Positions 8,833 to 18,368 of a stretch of 64,000 nucleotides of DNA are shown piece after piece. Every line of letters begins with the position of its first letter. Position 1 is the first letter of the stretch. The DNA lies in contig NZ_BPQO01000027.1 in NCBI RefSeq assembly GCF_022179285.1, forward strand, positions 1-64,000, read 5' to 3'. The notes beneath the pieces were generated by a model, which was given only the letters and a program-made list of their open reading frames with translations, did no database searches and was not told the DNA's origin. The DNA comes from Methylobacterium hispanicum (GTDB lineage Bacteria > Pseudomonadota > Alphaproteobacteria > Rhizobiales > Beijerinckiaceae). A program made the translations under genes and the position numbers.

Positions 8833-11800
8833 CTAGCCCGCCGGGATGCCGTGGGTGCTCGCGGCTTCGGTTTGGCGGCCCTTCGTTCCCATCGCCTGAC
8901 GCGACGGGGAGGCTCGCGCGATCAGGACGAAGAGGAGCGGGGTGACGAACACCGCCAGCACCGTCGCGGTGACCATACCGCCGAGCACGCCGGTGCCGAT
9001 GGCCCGCTGGCTGTTCATGCTGGCCCCCGTGGCGACGGCGAGCGGCACCACGCCGAGGATGAAGGCGAACGAGGTCATCACGATGGGCCGGAAACGCAGT
9101 TCGCATGCCTCCAGCGCCGCCTCGTGCAGGGACCGGCCCTGCGCGACGAGGTCCTTGGCGACCTCGATGATGAGGATGGCGTTCTTCGCCGTCAGGCCGA
9201 TCACCGTGATCAGGCCGACCTTGAAGTAGACGTCGTTCGGCATGTCCCGCAGCAGCATGGCGAAGACCGCGCCGACCACGCCGGTGGGCACGACGAGCAG
9301 CACGGCGAGCGGGATCGACCAACTCTCGTAGAGCGCGGCAAGGCAGAGAAAGACGCAGAACAGCGCCAGCGCTAGCAGGTAGATCGCTTGAGAGCCCGAC
9401 AGCTTCTCCTGCAGCGACTGCCCGGTCCAGGCGAAGTCGAAGCCCGGCGGCAGCTGCCCCGCCAGACGCTCCATCTCGGACATGGCGTCGCCGCTGGCGT
9501 AGCCGGGGGCCGCGCTGCCGGAGATCTTGATGCTCGGGTAGCCGTTGAAGCCCACGACCTGCGACGGGCCCATCGTCCATTCGACCCGCGCGAAGGACTG
9601 GAGCGGCACCATCTGCCCCTTGGCGTTGCGGACGTTGAGGTCGAGCAGGTCCTCGGCCTTCATCCGCCGGGAGGCCTCGGCCTGGACGATGACCCGCTGC
9701 ATCCGCGCCTGGTTCGGGAAGTCGTTGACGTAGGCCGAGCCGAGGCTCGTCGAGAGCGCGTCGTTGATGTCGGCGAAGGTGACGCCGAGCGCGTTCGCCT
9801 TCTGCCGGTCGAGGACGAGCTCGATCTGCGGCGCGGTCGGCAGCCCCTCGACGTAGACGCCCTGCAGGATCGGGCTCTGGCCCGCCGCCTTGAGGAGCTG
9901 GTCGCGCGCGGCCGCCAGGGCCGCATGGCCCTGCTGGCCCTTGTCCTGCAGGCGGAAGGCGAAGCCGCTGGAATTTCCGAGCGAGTCGATGGCCGGCGGC
10001 GACAGCGACATGGCGATGGCGTCCGGCATCTCCCCGAGCGCCGCGTTGGCGCGGGCGGCGATGGCGTCGGCCCCGTCGCTCAGGCTGCGCTCGCCCCAGG
10101 GCTTCAGCCCGACGAAGTTGAGCGCCGCGTTCTGGCCCTGGCCGGAGAAGCCGAAGCCGAGCAGCAGGGTCTGGCTGTCGATGCCGGGTTCGCGGGCGAA
10201 ATGCGCCTCGATGCGCTTGGCCACGTCGAGCGTGCGCCCGGTGGCCGATTCCGGCGGCGTCTGCGCGTCGACGATGACGTAGCCCTGGTCCTCAATGGGC
10301 AGGAAGCTCGACGGCATGCGCAAGTAGCCCCAGCCGAGGGCGGCGACGAGCAGGCCGTAGACGAGGAGCGCCCGCACCGGCCGGCGCAGCAGCCCGGCGA
10401 CGCCGGAGCGGTAGGCCAGCGTGCCGGACCGGAAGCGGCGGTTGAACCAGCCGAAGAAACCGCCTTTGTCGTGGCCGTGCCCGGCCTCGATGGGCTTCAG
10501 AAGCGTGGCGCAGAGTGCCGGGGTGAGCGAGAGCGCCAGGAAGGCCGAGAAGGCGATGGAGGTCGCCATGCTGACGGCGAACTGGCGGTAGATCACGCCG
10601 ACTGAGCCGGGGAAGAAGGCAAGCGGCACGAACACCGCGACTAACACCGATGTGATGCCGACGATGGCCCCGGTGATCTGGCCCATGGCCTTGGCGGTGG
10701 CCTCCCGCGGGGGCAGGCCCTCCTCGGACATGATCCGCTCGACGTTCTCGACCACGACGATGGCGTCGTCGACCAGGATGCCGATGGCCAGCACCATGCC
10801 GAACATCGTCAGCACGTTGATCGAGAAGCCGGCGAGCAGCAGCGCGCCGCAGGTGCCGAGCAGGGCCACCGGCACGACGATGGTCGGGATAAGGGTGTAG
10901 CGGACGTTCTGGAGGAACAGGAACATCACCGCGAAGACGAGCGCCATAGCCTCGGCGAGCGTCATCAGCACCTTCTTGATCGAGACCTCGACGAAAGGCG
11001 TGGTGTCGTAGGGGACGCTCACGCGGACGTTGGCCGGCAGCGTGCGTTGGAGCTGGGCGAGCTTCGCCTTCACCCCGCTGGCGGCGGCGAGGGCGTTCGC
11101 ACCCGGGGCGAGCTGGATGCCGATGCCGGCGGCGGGGCGCCCGTCGAGGCGGGTCTGCATCGTGTAGGACTGCCCACCGAGCTCGACCTCGGCGACGTCG
11201 CGCAGGCGGACTAACGAGCCATCCGTGTTGGCGCGCAGCACGATTTCCCCGAACTCGGCGGGCGTGGTCAGTTGCCCCTTCACCAGCACGTTGGCGGCGA
11301 TGCGCTGGCCCTCCCGCGCCGGCTGGGCGCCGACGACGCCCGAGGCGACCTGCGCGTTCTGCGCGCCGACCGCGGCCGTCACGTCGCCCGGCGTCATGCC
11401 GAGGCCGACGAGCTTGACCGGGTCGATCCAGATGCGCAGCGCCTTCTCGGACGAGAACAGGGTGGCGCGGCCGACGCCCGGCACGCGCCGCAACTCGCCT
11501 AGCAGTCGGCGGGCGGCAAGGTCGCCGAGGTCGGTCTCGCTCATGGTGCCGTCCTTCGAGGAGACGGTCACGAATTGGAGGAAGCTGGTGCTGGCCTCCT
11601 CGACGATGACGCCCTGCTGGGTCACGGCGCGGGGCAGGCGCGCCTCAATGCGCTTGATCCGGTTCTGCACCGCCACCGTCGCCTTCGACGGGTCGGAGCC
11701 CGGCGCGAACGAGGCCGTGATCTGCGCCATGCCGGACGTGTCGCTGGTGCTCTCGAAGTACATCAGCCCCGGGATGCCGTTGAGCTCCTCCTCGATGATG

Positions 11801-11988
11801 CGGGTGACGCCGTCGTAGAGCCGCTCCGGCGGGGAGCCGGGGTAGGTCGCCGTCACCTGGATCGTGACCGGGGCGACGTCCGGGTACTGCGAGACCGGCA
11901 GGTAGGCGATGGAGATCGCCCCCACCAGCATGATGAAGATGGAGACCGCCCAGGCGAAGATCGGGCGCGCGATGAAGAAGCGGGTCAT
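8833..11988 (-). CDS. RND efflux pump inner-membrane transporter (AcrB/MexB-like, HAE1)
   Basis: 1051 residues, typical for HAE-1 pumps. The N-terminus MTRFFIARPIFAW is characteristic, followed by TM1, a large periplasmic loop, TM2-6, a second loop and TM8-12. The proton-relay pair of adjacent Asp is present in TM4 (GILVDDAIVVVENV). It should form a tripartite pump with the membrane-fusion lipoprotein upstream; no outer-membrane channel gene is in the window. It is the last gene of a four-gene operon starting with a TetR repressor. Substrates are probably lipophilic drugs or plant compounds (inference). Confidence 0.95.
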   Translation of the reverse strand: MTRFFIARPIFAWAVSIFIMLVGAISIAYLPVSQYPDVAPVTIQVTATYPGSPPERLYDGVTRIIEEELNGIPGLMYFESTSDTSGMAQITASFAPGSDPSKATVAVQNRIKRIEARLPRAVTQQGVIVEEASTSFLQFVTVSSKDGTMSETDLGDLAARRLLGELRRVPGVGRATLFSSEKALRIWIDPVKLVGLGMTPGDVTAAVGAQNAQVASGVVGAQPAREGQRIAANVLVKGQLTTPAEFGEIVLRANTDGSLVRLRDVAEVELGGQSYTMQTRLDGRPAAGIGIQLAPGANALAAASGVKAKLAQLQRTLPANVRVSVPYDTTPFVEVSIKKVLMTLAEAMALVFAVMFLFLQNVRYTLIPTIVVPVALLGTCGALLLAGFSINVLTMFGMVLAIGILVDDAIVVVENVERIMSEEGLPPREATAKAMGQITGAIVGITSVLVAVFVPLAFFPGSVGVIYRQFAVSMATSIAFSAFLALSLTPALCATLLKPIEAGHGHDKGGFFGWFNRRFRSGTLAYRSGVAGLLRRPVRALLVYGLLVAALGWGYLRMPSSFLPIEDQGYVIVDAQTPPESATGRTLDVAKRIEAHFAREPGIDSQTLLLGFGFSGQGQNAALNFVGLKPWGERSLSDGADAIAARANAALGEMPDAIAMSLSPPAIDSLGNSSGFAFRLQDKGQQGHAALAAARDQLLKAAGQSPILQGVYVEGLPTAPQIELVLDRQKANALGVTFADINDALSTSLGSAYVNDFPNQARMQRVIVQAEASRRMKAEDLLDLNVRNAKGQMVPLQSFARVEWTMGPSQVVGFNGYPSIKISGSAAPGYASGDAMSEMERLAGQLPPGFDFAWTGQSLQEKLSGSQAIYLLALALFCVFLCLAALYESWSIPLAVLLVVPTGVVGAVFAMLLRDMPNDVYFKVGLITVIGLTAKNAILIIEVAKDLVAQGRSLHEAALEACELRFRPIVMTSFAFILGVVPLAVATGASMNSQRAIGTGVLGGMVTATVLAVFVTPLLFVLIARASPSRQAMGTKGRQTEAASTHGIPAG

Positions 11989-12007
11989 GGCGGCGTGATC
12001 CTGTCGG

Positions 12008-13186
12008 TCAGGGCTTAGAGGAGGCGGAGGCGGTCCGGGGCGCTTGCCAGGGCGACGGGTTGACCGCCATGCCCGGCTGGAGCCTCTGGAAGCCCTCGAC
12101 CACGACAGTCTCGCCGGCCTTCAACCCGTCCTCGACGATCCAGCCGGCATCCGTCAGCGCCCCCGCCCGGACGGGGCGCAGGGCCACGGTCCGGTCCTCG
12201 CCGACGACGTAGACCTGTGCCACGCCGGCGCTGCTGCGCTGAATGGCTTGGGCCGGGACGAGGACGGCCCCCGGCAGCGTGCCCTGCGCGACGCGGACGC
12301 GGACGTAGGTGCCCGGCAGCAGGGCGACCTTCGGGTTCGGGAACGTGGCGCGGAGGCTGACCTGCCCCGTGCCGGGGTCGACGCTGACGTCCGTGAACAG
12401 GAGCCGCCCGGCATCCGCGTGGAGCGAGCCGTCCGGTAGGACCAGCCGTACCCCCGTCTCCTCCTTCCCCGAGGCGCGCTCGGCGAGGCGGCTCGGGTCG
12501 GCGGCCGAGGCGTTGAAGTCGGCGAAGATCGGGTCGACCTGCTGGATCAGGGCCAGCTTGGTCGCATCGCCCTGGCCGACGAGCGCCCCCTCGGTGACGA
12601 GGGCCCGGCCGATGCGACCGGCGATGGGCGCGCGCACGGTGGCGTAGTCGAGGTCGATCCGGGCGCGGGCGAGTTGCGCCTTGGCGCTCGCGACGTCGGC
12701 CTCGGCCTGGCGCAGGGCGGCGACCGCGATGTCCTGCTGGGCGGCGCTCGCGGCCTGGCGCTCCAACAGGGTCTCGGTGCGCTCCGACTGGCGCTGCGCC
12801 TGCACTTTGGTCGCCTCGGCCCGGGCGAGCGCGGCGGCCTTGGCATCCACCTCCGCCCGGTAGACGGCCGGGTCGATCCGGAACAGGACGTCGCCCTTGG
12901 CCACTAGGCTGCCTTCCTCGAAGGTGCGCTCCTGGACGATGCCGGAGACCTGGGCCCGCACCTCGGCGACCCGCGTCGAGGTCAGGCGGCCCGGCAGGTC
13001 GAGGATGCGGGGCACCGTGACCGCCGCGACAGTGACCGTCGAGACGTCGGGGGTGGCGCCCGCCGCACCGGGCCCGCCCGCGGGCTGGCCGTCTGCCGCC
13101 GGCTTGCAGCCTTGCAGGGCGAGGAGGGCGAGGCAGGCGGCGGCGGTGAGGACCGGCGTCCGGTGGAGGGAGGTGGGAATCGACAT
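12008..13186 (-). CDS. RND periplasmic membrane-fusion lipoprotein (AcrA/MexA-like)
   Basis: 392 residues. A lipoprotein signal ends at Cys27 (lipobox LQGC). Then come a beta-barrel/lipoyl half (EVRAQVSGIVQERTFEEGS), a long alpha-hairpin coiled coil (about 100-180) and the returning lipoyl half (TVRAPIAGRIG). It bridges the RND pump and an outer-membrane channel. It lies 19 bases upstream of the pump gene and 26 bases downstream of the ABC exporter. Confidence 0.93.
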   Translation of the reverse strand: MSIPTSLHRTPVLTAAACLALLALQGCKPAADGQPAGGPGAAGATPDVSTVTVAAVTVPRILDLPGRLTSTRVAEVRAQVSGIVQERTFEEGSLVAKGDVLFRIDPAVYRAEVDAKAAALARAEATKVQAQRQSERTETLLERQAASAAQQDIAVAALRQAEADVASAKAQLARARIDLDYATVRAPIAGRIGRALVTEGALVGQGDATKLALIQQVDPIFADFNASAADPSRLAERASGKEETGVRLVLPDGSLHADAGRLLFTDVSVDPGTGQVSLRATFPNPKVALLPGTYVRVRVAQGTLPGAVLVPAQAIQRSSAGVAQVYVVGEDRTVALRPVRAGALTDAGWIVEDGLKAGETVVVEGFQRLQPGMAVNPSPWQAPRTASASSKP

Positions 13187-13212
13187 GGGGAAGGTCCGTT
13201 GGTGCCGGGCCG

Positions 13213-15030
13213 TCAGGCGGCCTTGCGCACGAGGCGCGCGTAGGCGCCGTCGCGGGCCAGGAGGGTTTCGTGCGTTCCGCTCTCGACCACTCTTCCGCGG
13301 TCCAGCACGACGATCTGGTCGGCTCGGCGCACGGTCGACAGGCGATGGGCGATGGTGATGGTCGTGCGGGGCTTGCCCGGCCGCGTCAGGGCCTCGACCA
13401 CGGCCCGCTCCGTGGCGGTGTCGAGCGCGCTCGTCGCCTCGTCGAGCAGCAGGACCCGGGGATCGCGCAGGATGGTGCGGGCGAGCGAGAGACGCTGCCT
13501 TTCGCCGCCGGAGAAGCGGTGCCCGCGCTCTCCCACCACCGTGTCGTACCCGTCAGGCAGGGCCGCGATCAGGTCGTGCAACTGGGCGATGCGCGCCGCC
13601 TCGACCATCTGCGCCACCGTGGCCTCTGGCCGGGCGAACAGAAGGTTCTCGGCGATGCTGGCGTGGAGGAGGAACGGGTCCTGCGTCACCACCCCGAGGA
13701 TGTCCGAGAGCGAATGCATGCACAGGTCCCGCACGTCGACGCCGTCGTAGAGGACGGCGCCCGCGTCGACGTCGTGGAGGCGTGCCAGGATGTGGCCGAG
13801 GGTCGACTTGCCCGAGCCGGTCGCGCCGACGATGGCGGTATGGGAGCCGGCGGGGATGTCCACCGTGACGCCGCGCAGGGTGGTGGGTCCCGACCGGTCG
13901 TAGGAGAACGTCACGCCGTCGAGGCGCACGTGGCCGGCGACCTTCGAAGGATCGAGGGTGACGGCGTCCGGTCGCTCGGTGATGCCGACCGGCTTGTCGA
14001 GGTACTCGAAGATGCGGGCGAACAGCGCCCGCGCCTTGCGGGCCTCGACGCCCGTGCGCAGCACCTCCTCCAGCGGGAACAGCATCTGCTCCTGCAGCGC
14101 GATCATGGCGACGAGCGTGCCGATGGTCATCGCCGTCCCGGCGTTCATCATCCAGCCGCCGAGGAACAGCGTGAGGGCCGGCAGGGCCTGAAGCACCAGG
14201 TCGATGACCGACCACTGCCACTGCCCGGCCGTGTGGGACCGGACCTCCAGGTCCGCCACCTCACGCGAGGCCCGCGCGAAGCGCTCGACCAGGTGCCGCG
14301 TACGGCCCGTCGTGCGGGCGAGGACGATGCCCGAGACCGACAGAGACTCCTGCACCGCCGAGGTCATCTCGGCGATCCGCTCCTGCTGCGCGTAGGTGGT
14401 CTCCTCGCGCATCCGGCCGACGCGGTTGCTGATCCAGGTCGCCAGCGGCAGCACCAGGAACGAGAACAGGGCCAGCCGCCATTCCAGCATCAGCATCGCG
14501 GCCGCCGTCATCGCGACCGCGCTGGCGTTGCGCGTCGCCTCTCCCGCGGTGTGGGTGACGAGCGCCTGGAGGGCGCCGATGTCGCTCGCGATGCGCGATT
14601 GGATGTCCCCGCCCCGGGTCGCCGTGAAGAAGCCGAGAGGCAGCGACTGGAGGTGCGCGTACACGCGCACCCTGAGGTCGTGCATCAGCGCCTGCCCGAC
14701 CTTCGCGGTGACGAGGGCCTGGAGCACGCCGATGCCGGCGCCGAGCGCGGCGAGGCCGACGAGGCTTCCCGCGAGCAGCCCGAGCAGCCGCACGTCGCCC
14801 CGCGGCAGAGCGACGTCGATGATCTCCCTGAGCAGGAACGGGGCGGCGAGCCCCGCCGCCGTCGCGAGCGCGATGAGCAGGAGGACGAGCGCGATCCGGC
14901 CCGCGTAGGGACGGAACAGGTCGAGGATGCGCGCCGCGGACACGTGCCTGGATGCCACTTCGTCGTAGGCGTCGTCGCTCCCGTCCGGGGCATAAGCCGC
15001 GGCGAGTTCAGGCGTCGAGGAACGTGCCAT
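13213..15030 (-). CDS. ABC exporter, fused permease/ATPase half-transporter
   Basis: 605 residues. The N-terminal six-helix ABC exporter domain (about 40-330) is followed by a nucleotide-binding domain with Walker A GATGSGKST, signature FSGGERQRLS, Walker B LLLDEATSALD and switch His (TIAHRLST). It works as a homodimer in the inner membrane. Sitting between a TetR gene and an RND pump in one operon is unusual: it adds an ATP-driven exporter to a proton-driven efflux unit. Only 3 bases separate it from the TetR stop. Confidence 0.93.
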   Translation of the reverse strand: MARSSTPELAAAYAPDGSDDAYDEVASRHVSAARILDLFRPYAGRIALVLLLIALATAAGLAAPFLLREIIDVALPRGDVRLLGLLAGSLVGLAALGAGIGVLQALVTAKVGQALMHDLRVRVYAHLQSLPLGFFTATRGGDIQSRIASDIGALQALVTHTAGEATRNASAVAMTAAAMLMLEWRLALFSFLVLPLATWISNRVGRMREETTYAQQERIAEMTSAVQESLSVSGIVLARTTGRTRHLVERFARASREVADLEVRSHTAGQWQWSVIDLVLQALPALTLFLGGWMMNAGTAMTIGTLVAMIALQEQMLFPLEEVLRTGVEARKARALFARIFEYLDKPVGITERPDAVTLDPSKVAGHVRLDGVTFSYDRSGPTTLRGVTVDIPAGSHTAIVGATGSGKSTLGHILARLHDVDAGAVLYDGVDVRDLCMHSLSDILGVVTQDPFLLHASIAENLLFARPEATVAQMVEAARIAQLHDLIAALPDGYDTVVGERGHRFSGGERQRLSLARTILRDPRVLLLDEATSALDTATERAVVEALTRPGKPRTTITIAHRLSTVRRADQIVVLDRGRVVESGTHETLLARDGAYARLVRKAA

Positions 15031-15033
15031 AGC

Positions 15034-15630
15034 TCAGGTCCGGCCGCCGTCCGCAGGCCCGGGCCGTCCGGCATGGGTCATGGCTATGAGCCGCTTCCGG
15101 AGCGCGCCTAGCTCCGGCACCGGATCGGTCGGCTTCTCGCGCACGAGGTAGGCGATCCACGCGCCGTCGGCGGCCAGCCGGACGAACTCCAGGTCAGCGT
15201 CCCCGTCGGTGTCCCGATGGCGGTGCAGGCGCTCGGCGAACCAGTCCGACACCATCCGGCGCAGGGCCGGCTCGGCGAGGATGGAGATGTGCAGGGCCGC
15301 CCACTGGCTGCCCTCGATCATCATCGGGTCGTGCAGGGTGATGTCGACATAGGCCCGGGTGTAGCGCCCGTATGGAAGTGGGTCCTTCGCCATGGCCGCA
15401 TCGATATCCGCGTCGAGCTGCGCGATGAGGTCGGCGACGACGCCCTCGACCAGCGCCTGCTTGCTCGGGAAATGGTGGAACAGCGCGCCCTTGGTCACGC
15501 CGGCGGCAAGGCTCACCGCCTGCACGGTGACCGCGGCGAGACCCTGCTCCAGGGCGAGCTTGGCGGCGCAATCGAGGAGGGTGCGCCGGACGAGCTCCGG
15601 CTGCTTCTTGCGGTGGTAGGCGGTGGCCAT
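15034..15630 (-). CDS. TetR-family repressor of the efflux operon
   Basis: 198 residues. TetR DNA-binding domain about 10-57 with AAGVTKGALFHHFPSKQAL; C-terminal ligand-binding domain follows. First gene of the TetR-ABC-MFP-RND operon. The promoter 40-65 bases upstream contains a perfect inverted repeat between the -35 and -10 elements, so autorepression and control of the whole operon are the likely mode. Inducer unknown; by analogy with AcrR/TtgR an efflux substrate. Confidence 0.9.
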   Translation of the reverse strand: MATAYHRKKQPELVRRTLLDCAAKLALEQGLAAVTVQAVSLAAGVTKGALFHHFPSKQALVEGVVADLIAQLDADIDAAMAKDPLPYGRYTRAYVDITLHDPMMIEGSQWAALHISILAEPALRRMVSDWFAERLHRHRDTDGDADLEFVRLAADGAWIAYLVREKPTDPVPELGALRKRLIAMTHAGRPGPADGGRT

Positions 15631-15668
15631 GGTCGTTGTCCGATGGCGCTCGGGCGCCCTTCGCCCAA

Positions 15669-15696
15669 ATGATACCTACCTGACGGTATCTTTCAA
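15669..15696 (-). promoter_or_regulatory. promoter with embedded TetR operator for the efflux operon
   Basis: Read on the minus strand: -35 TTGAAA (15696-15691), 16-base spacer, -10 TATCAT (15674-15669). The spacer and -10 are covered by the inverted repeat GATACC-N8-GGTATC (15671-15690), six perfect bases per arm. A repressor bound here would block RNA polymerase. The TetR start codon lies 39 bases downstream. Confidence 0.75.
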
Positions 15697-16122
15697 GGGC
15701 GATTCGAGTTCGTTGAGGGCGCACCAAGCTACGGGCGGGCTGACGCCAAGGCGTCCTTCCATCGGCGGTCGCTAATGTGCCCCTACCTGTTGACGTCATG
15801 GCCGCCGCTTTGGGGCCGCTTTAAACCCTCGAGCGGACATTCGCATCGGCGGGGAGGAAGGTCTGCAACGGGTCAGGAGTTAACTCAGCTTGCGTAAGCA
15901 AGCTTTGTCGGCGTCCATTCCGTCGATCACAGCCGACTTCTAGAACGCGGCGTGGTTGCGCTGTGAGGCTGTAGTGCGCCGACTCCGTTCCGAAAGCAGA
16001 ACAGGTGGAGTCGCGGCATCCGTGCCTGTGAGACGCCGATTTTGGCCGCCGAAGATCCCGTTGGAGGCAATGGCAGCTTCCTAGTCGCGCGAAGCCTGCT
16101 CTCTCCCAGAGGCGGCGCGAGA
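15697..16122. other. intergenic region, no gene seen
   Basis: About 425 bases between the efflux promoter and the XRE gene. GC content dips compared with the surroundings. Open frames on either strand show no recognisable protein. It includes downstream sequence of the XRE gene. I see no palindrome or terminator with a T-run. Confidence 0.45.
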
Positions 16123-16383
16123 TCAAGCTTTCTTCCGGCCGGGGCGGAGGGGGGCGGGCACCTCGTCATCTGCCTGAGGTATGGCGAAGAGTTCCGCCAC
16201 ATCACAACCCAGCGCCGTCGCAAGGCGCTCCAGCACCTCGACCGTCGGGTTGAAGCTGCCGCGCTCGATCCCGCTGACATAGGTGCGGTCCACGCCCGCA
16301 TCGACCGCCAGAGCCTCCTGGCTGAAGCCTCGCGCAACCCGCAGCCGCCGCAGGTGCCACGCCACGCGCGCACGTCCATCCAT
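16123..16383 (-). CDS. XRE-family helix-turn-helix regulator
   Basis: 86 residues from ATG 16383. Almost the whole protein is a Cro/C1-type HTH (about 8-65: LRRLRVARGFSQEALAVDAG, then YVSGIERG and NPTVEVLERLATALG). A longer start at 16449 would add a Cys-containing tail without homology and is not favoured. It ends in a basic GRKKA tail. A single-domain DNA-binding protein; target unknown. Confidence 0.82.
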   Translation of the reverse strand: MDGRARVAWHLRRLRVARGFSQEALAVDAGVDRTYVSGIERGSFNPTVEVLERLATALGCDVAELFAIPQADDEVPAPLRPGRKKA

Positions 16384-16621
16384 GGCCGCGACTGCGCCAG
16401 CTTGGCAGCAGGGAAACCATCGAATATATTCGACATAATTGTGAGACACGCGCTGCCGCGGCCGGGTTCAGGATGCCCACCCATCCTGACGACGGCCGTG
16501 AGCCTTGCTCGCTTGCCGACCGAGACCCTGATGCAGCGGGCCAAGCTTGTACGCCATCCGTTCGACTAAACTTCCTCGTCCGCCCGCGAATGAGGAGCCG
16601 ACAGCAGCAGACGAGGTGATC

Positions 16622-17047
16622 ATGGTGGAGGATCAGGGTTGGCGGGGCATGCTCAACGCTCTGCAGGCCGAGGGCTGGCGGGGCTACGCCTTCGTCGCCT
16701 TCCTCATCGCCTGTATCGGCATCTTCTTCCTGGCCCCGCGCCAGAGCGCTCGCGATGCGCTGCTTGCGATCACCCCGGGTCAGATGCCGGCCTGCGACAG
16801 CCCGCCCACGCGCCACATGCTCGCCCAGGCCGTCAGCGGCTCGCCCGCCGCGCGGACCCAAGGCCTTGTGCTGCAGAAGGTCGGAAGCCTGCGCGACGCC
16901 TTCCCGGGTGTCGCCGAGTACGGCGGCCGGCGGACCTGCCTGGGTGAGGTCTACACCAACGCCGGGCATGTGGCCGTCACCGCCATCCTGACCTGGACGA
17001 CGCCCGAGCGCGACGAGGTCCACCTGAACGTCCTCTGGCCGTACTGA
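16622..17047 (+). CDS. hypothetical single-pass membrane protein
   Basis: 141 residues from ATG 16622, chosen because GAGGT lies 8 bases upstream. A transmembrane helix (about 22-40: YAFVAFLIACIGIFFLAP) is followed by a periplasmic domain with two Cys (ACDSP, RTCLGE) that could form a disulfide. No family recognised. Confidence 0.6.
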   Translation: MVEDQGWRGMLNALQAEGWRGYAFVAFLIACIGIFFLAPRQSARDALLAITPGQMPACDSPPTRHMLAQAVSGSPAARTQGLVLQKVGSLRDAFPGVAEYGGRRTCLGEVYTNAGHVAVTAILTWTTPERDEVHLNVLWPY

Positions 17048-17253
17048 GCACCGACTGCGTCCTCGGCGCAGATGCCCCCGGCACGCGCTCGGCGGCGATA
17101 CCCCGTGACCCGCGATCGGACCTTCCCGTTTGGTCGGACCACCGTGCGTAACTCCAACCTACAACAGTGTTATCCGCGTGACCGAACAGCCGGTGCTGAC
17201 GGTCGCATCCTGTCGGGGCCGACTTCACCATCCACGCCGCGAGATCCCCCGCC

Positions 17254-17694
17254 ATGCCTCATCCATCTACCTCTCCTCTCGCTGTACGGCCCGTAGCCTT
17301 CCAGCGGCGGACCTTGGCCGCGCCCCTCAGCGTGCTGATGGCCTTGGCCGGCGCGCCGGCCTCTGCGGCCTCACCGTTCGAGGGCCGCTATCAGGGACGT
17401 GGTGAGGGCCAGCTCGCTCTGCAGGTGTTCGCGCTCGATGACGGCAGCGACGCCCACTTCGTCCTGGCCGAGACCGCGCTCATGAACCAGTGCACCGGCG
17501 ACCTGCGCGGGCTGGCCCGGCCGAGCGGCCCGATGACCCTGGTGCTGCGCAAGACGGAACCGGGCGCCGAGGAGACCTGCACGCTGACCCTACGCTTCTC
17601 CGCCGACCGCGCCCGGGCGCGCATGGAGGAGAGGGATTGCAGCACCTACCACGGCGCGGCCTGCGCCTTCGACGGGTCACTCAAGCGGCGCTGA
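17254..17694 (+). CDS. hypothetical exported protein
   Basis: 146 residues. N-terminal signal peptide with hydrophobic core LAAPLSVLMALAG and a likely cleavage after ASA (about residue 38). The mature part of about 108 residues has four Cys (NQCTGD, ETCTL, RDCSTYHGAACAF), suggesting a disulfide-stabilised periplasmic protein. Family not recognised. A start at ATG 17338 is possible but would shorten the signal peptide. Confidence 0.6.
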   Translation: MPHPSTSPLAVRPVAFQRRTLAAPLSVLMALAGAPASAASPFEGRYQGRGEGQLALQVFALDDGSDAHFVLAETALMNQCTGDLRGLARPSGPMTLVLRKTEPGAEETCTLTLRFSADRARARMEERDCSTYHGAACAFDGSLKRR

Positions 17695-17793
17695 GGCGCC
17701 CCCTCGCCAGCGCCTGTTGCCCGGCCCTTCCTTGCCGAGGCGGCCGCAGCAGCGGGCGCGATCAACCGTCTCACTCCTGATCCGGATCACCCG

Positions 17794-18273
17794 ATGACGC
17801 GCACGGTTTTCACGCTCGCTCTCCTGCTGCTGGCCGCGCACCCGGCCCAAGCCAACCCCGCCGTCGATGCAACGAAGGCCGGACTCTGCCTGGAGCTGAA
17901 GGTCAACGACCGCAGCCTGCCCTGCAACAGCGACTTCCGGCTGGTCGATGACGGGACGGGCGAGGTCAGCTTCGTCACCGGCTACGGCCAGGGCAATGCC
18001 CGCACCGTCATGGCGCTGTTCACGCGCCAGACGCCCGACCTGGAGAACGCCTACGGCTACGCCCTGCGCCTGACCGCCGTGACTCTGATGCCGACCGACC
18101 GGCCCGACAGCCAGCCCCTCTACCCGGCCACCGGCTTGTGCTTCATGGTCAAGCCGAACCCGGTCCGGGCCGGGGCGCGGGCGGCGCGGCAGGACGTCGT
18201 CGTGATGTGCTCGGCAAGCCTCACGGACGTGGCGGCCCCGGTCCGGCGCATCGACTGGAAGTTCGTGTTCTGA
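17794..18273 (+). CDS. hypothetical exported protein
   Basis: 159 residues with a clear signal peptide (TVFTLALLLLAAHPAQA, cleavage before NPAVD). The mature protein has four Cys (GLCLEL, LPCNSD, GLCFMV, VMCSAS) and no recognised domain. It follows another small exported gene by 99 bases; the two may be related in role but not in sequence. Confidence 0.62.
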   Translation: MTRTVFTLALLLLAAHPAQANPAVDATKAGLCLELKVNDRSLPCNSDFRLVDDGTGEVSFVTGYGQGNARTVMALFTRQTPDLENAYGYALRLTAVTLMPTDRPDSQPLYPATGLCFMVKPNPVRAGARAARQDVVVMCSASLTDVAAPVRRIDWKFVF

Positions 18274-18368
18274 GGATGTCTCGGGATGGATCCTCTCATT
18301 CGCCGGGAGGTCTCGAAGGCGGAGGGCTGGGAGCCGGTGGTCTCAGGGCCGATCTCAGGAGCATCAGC

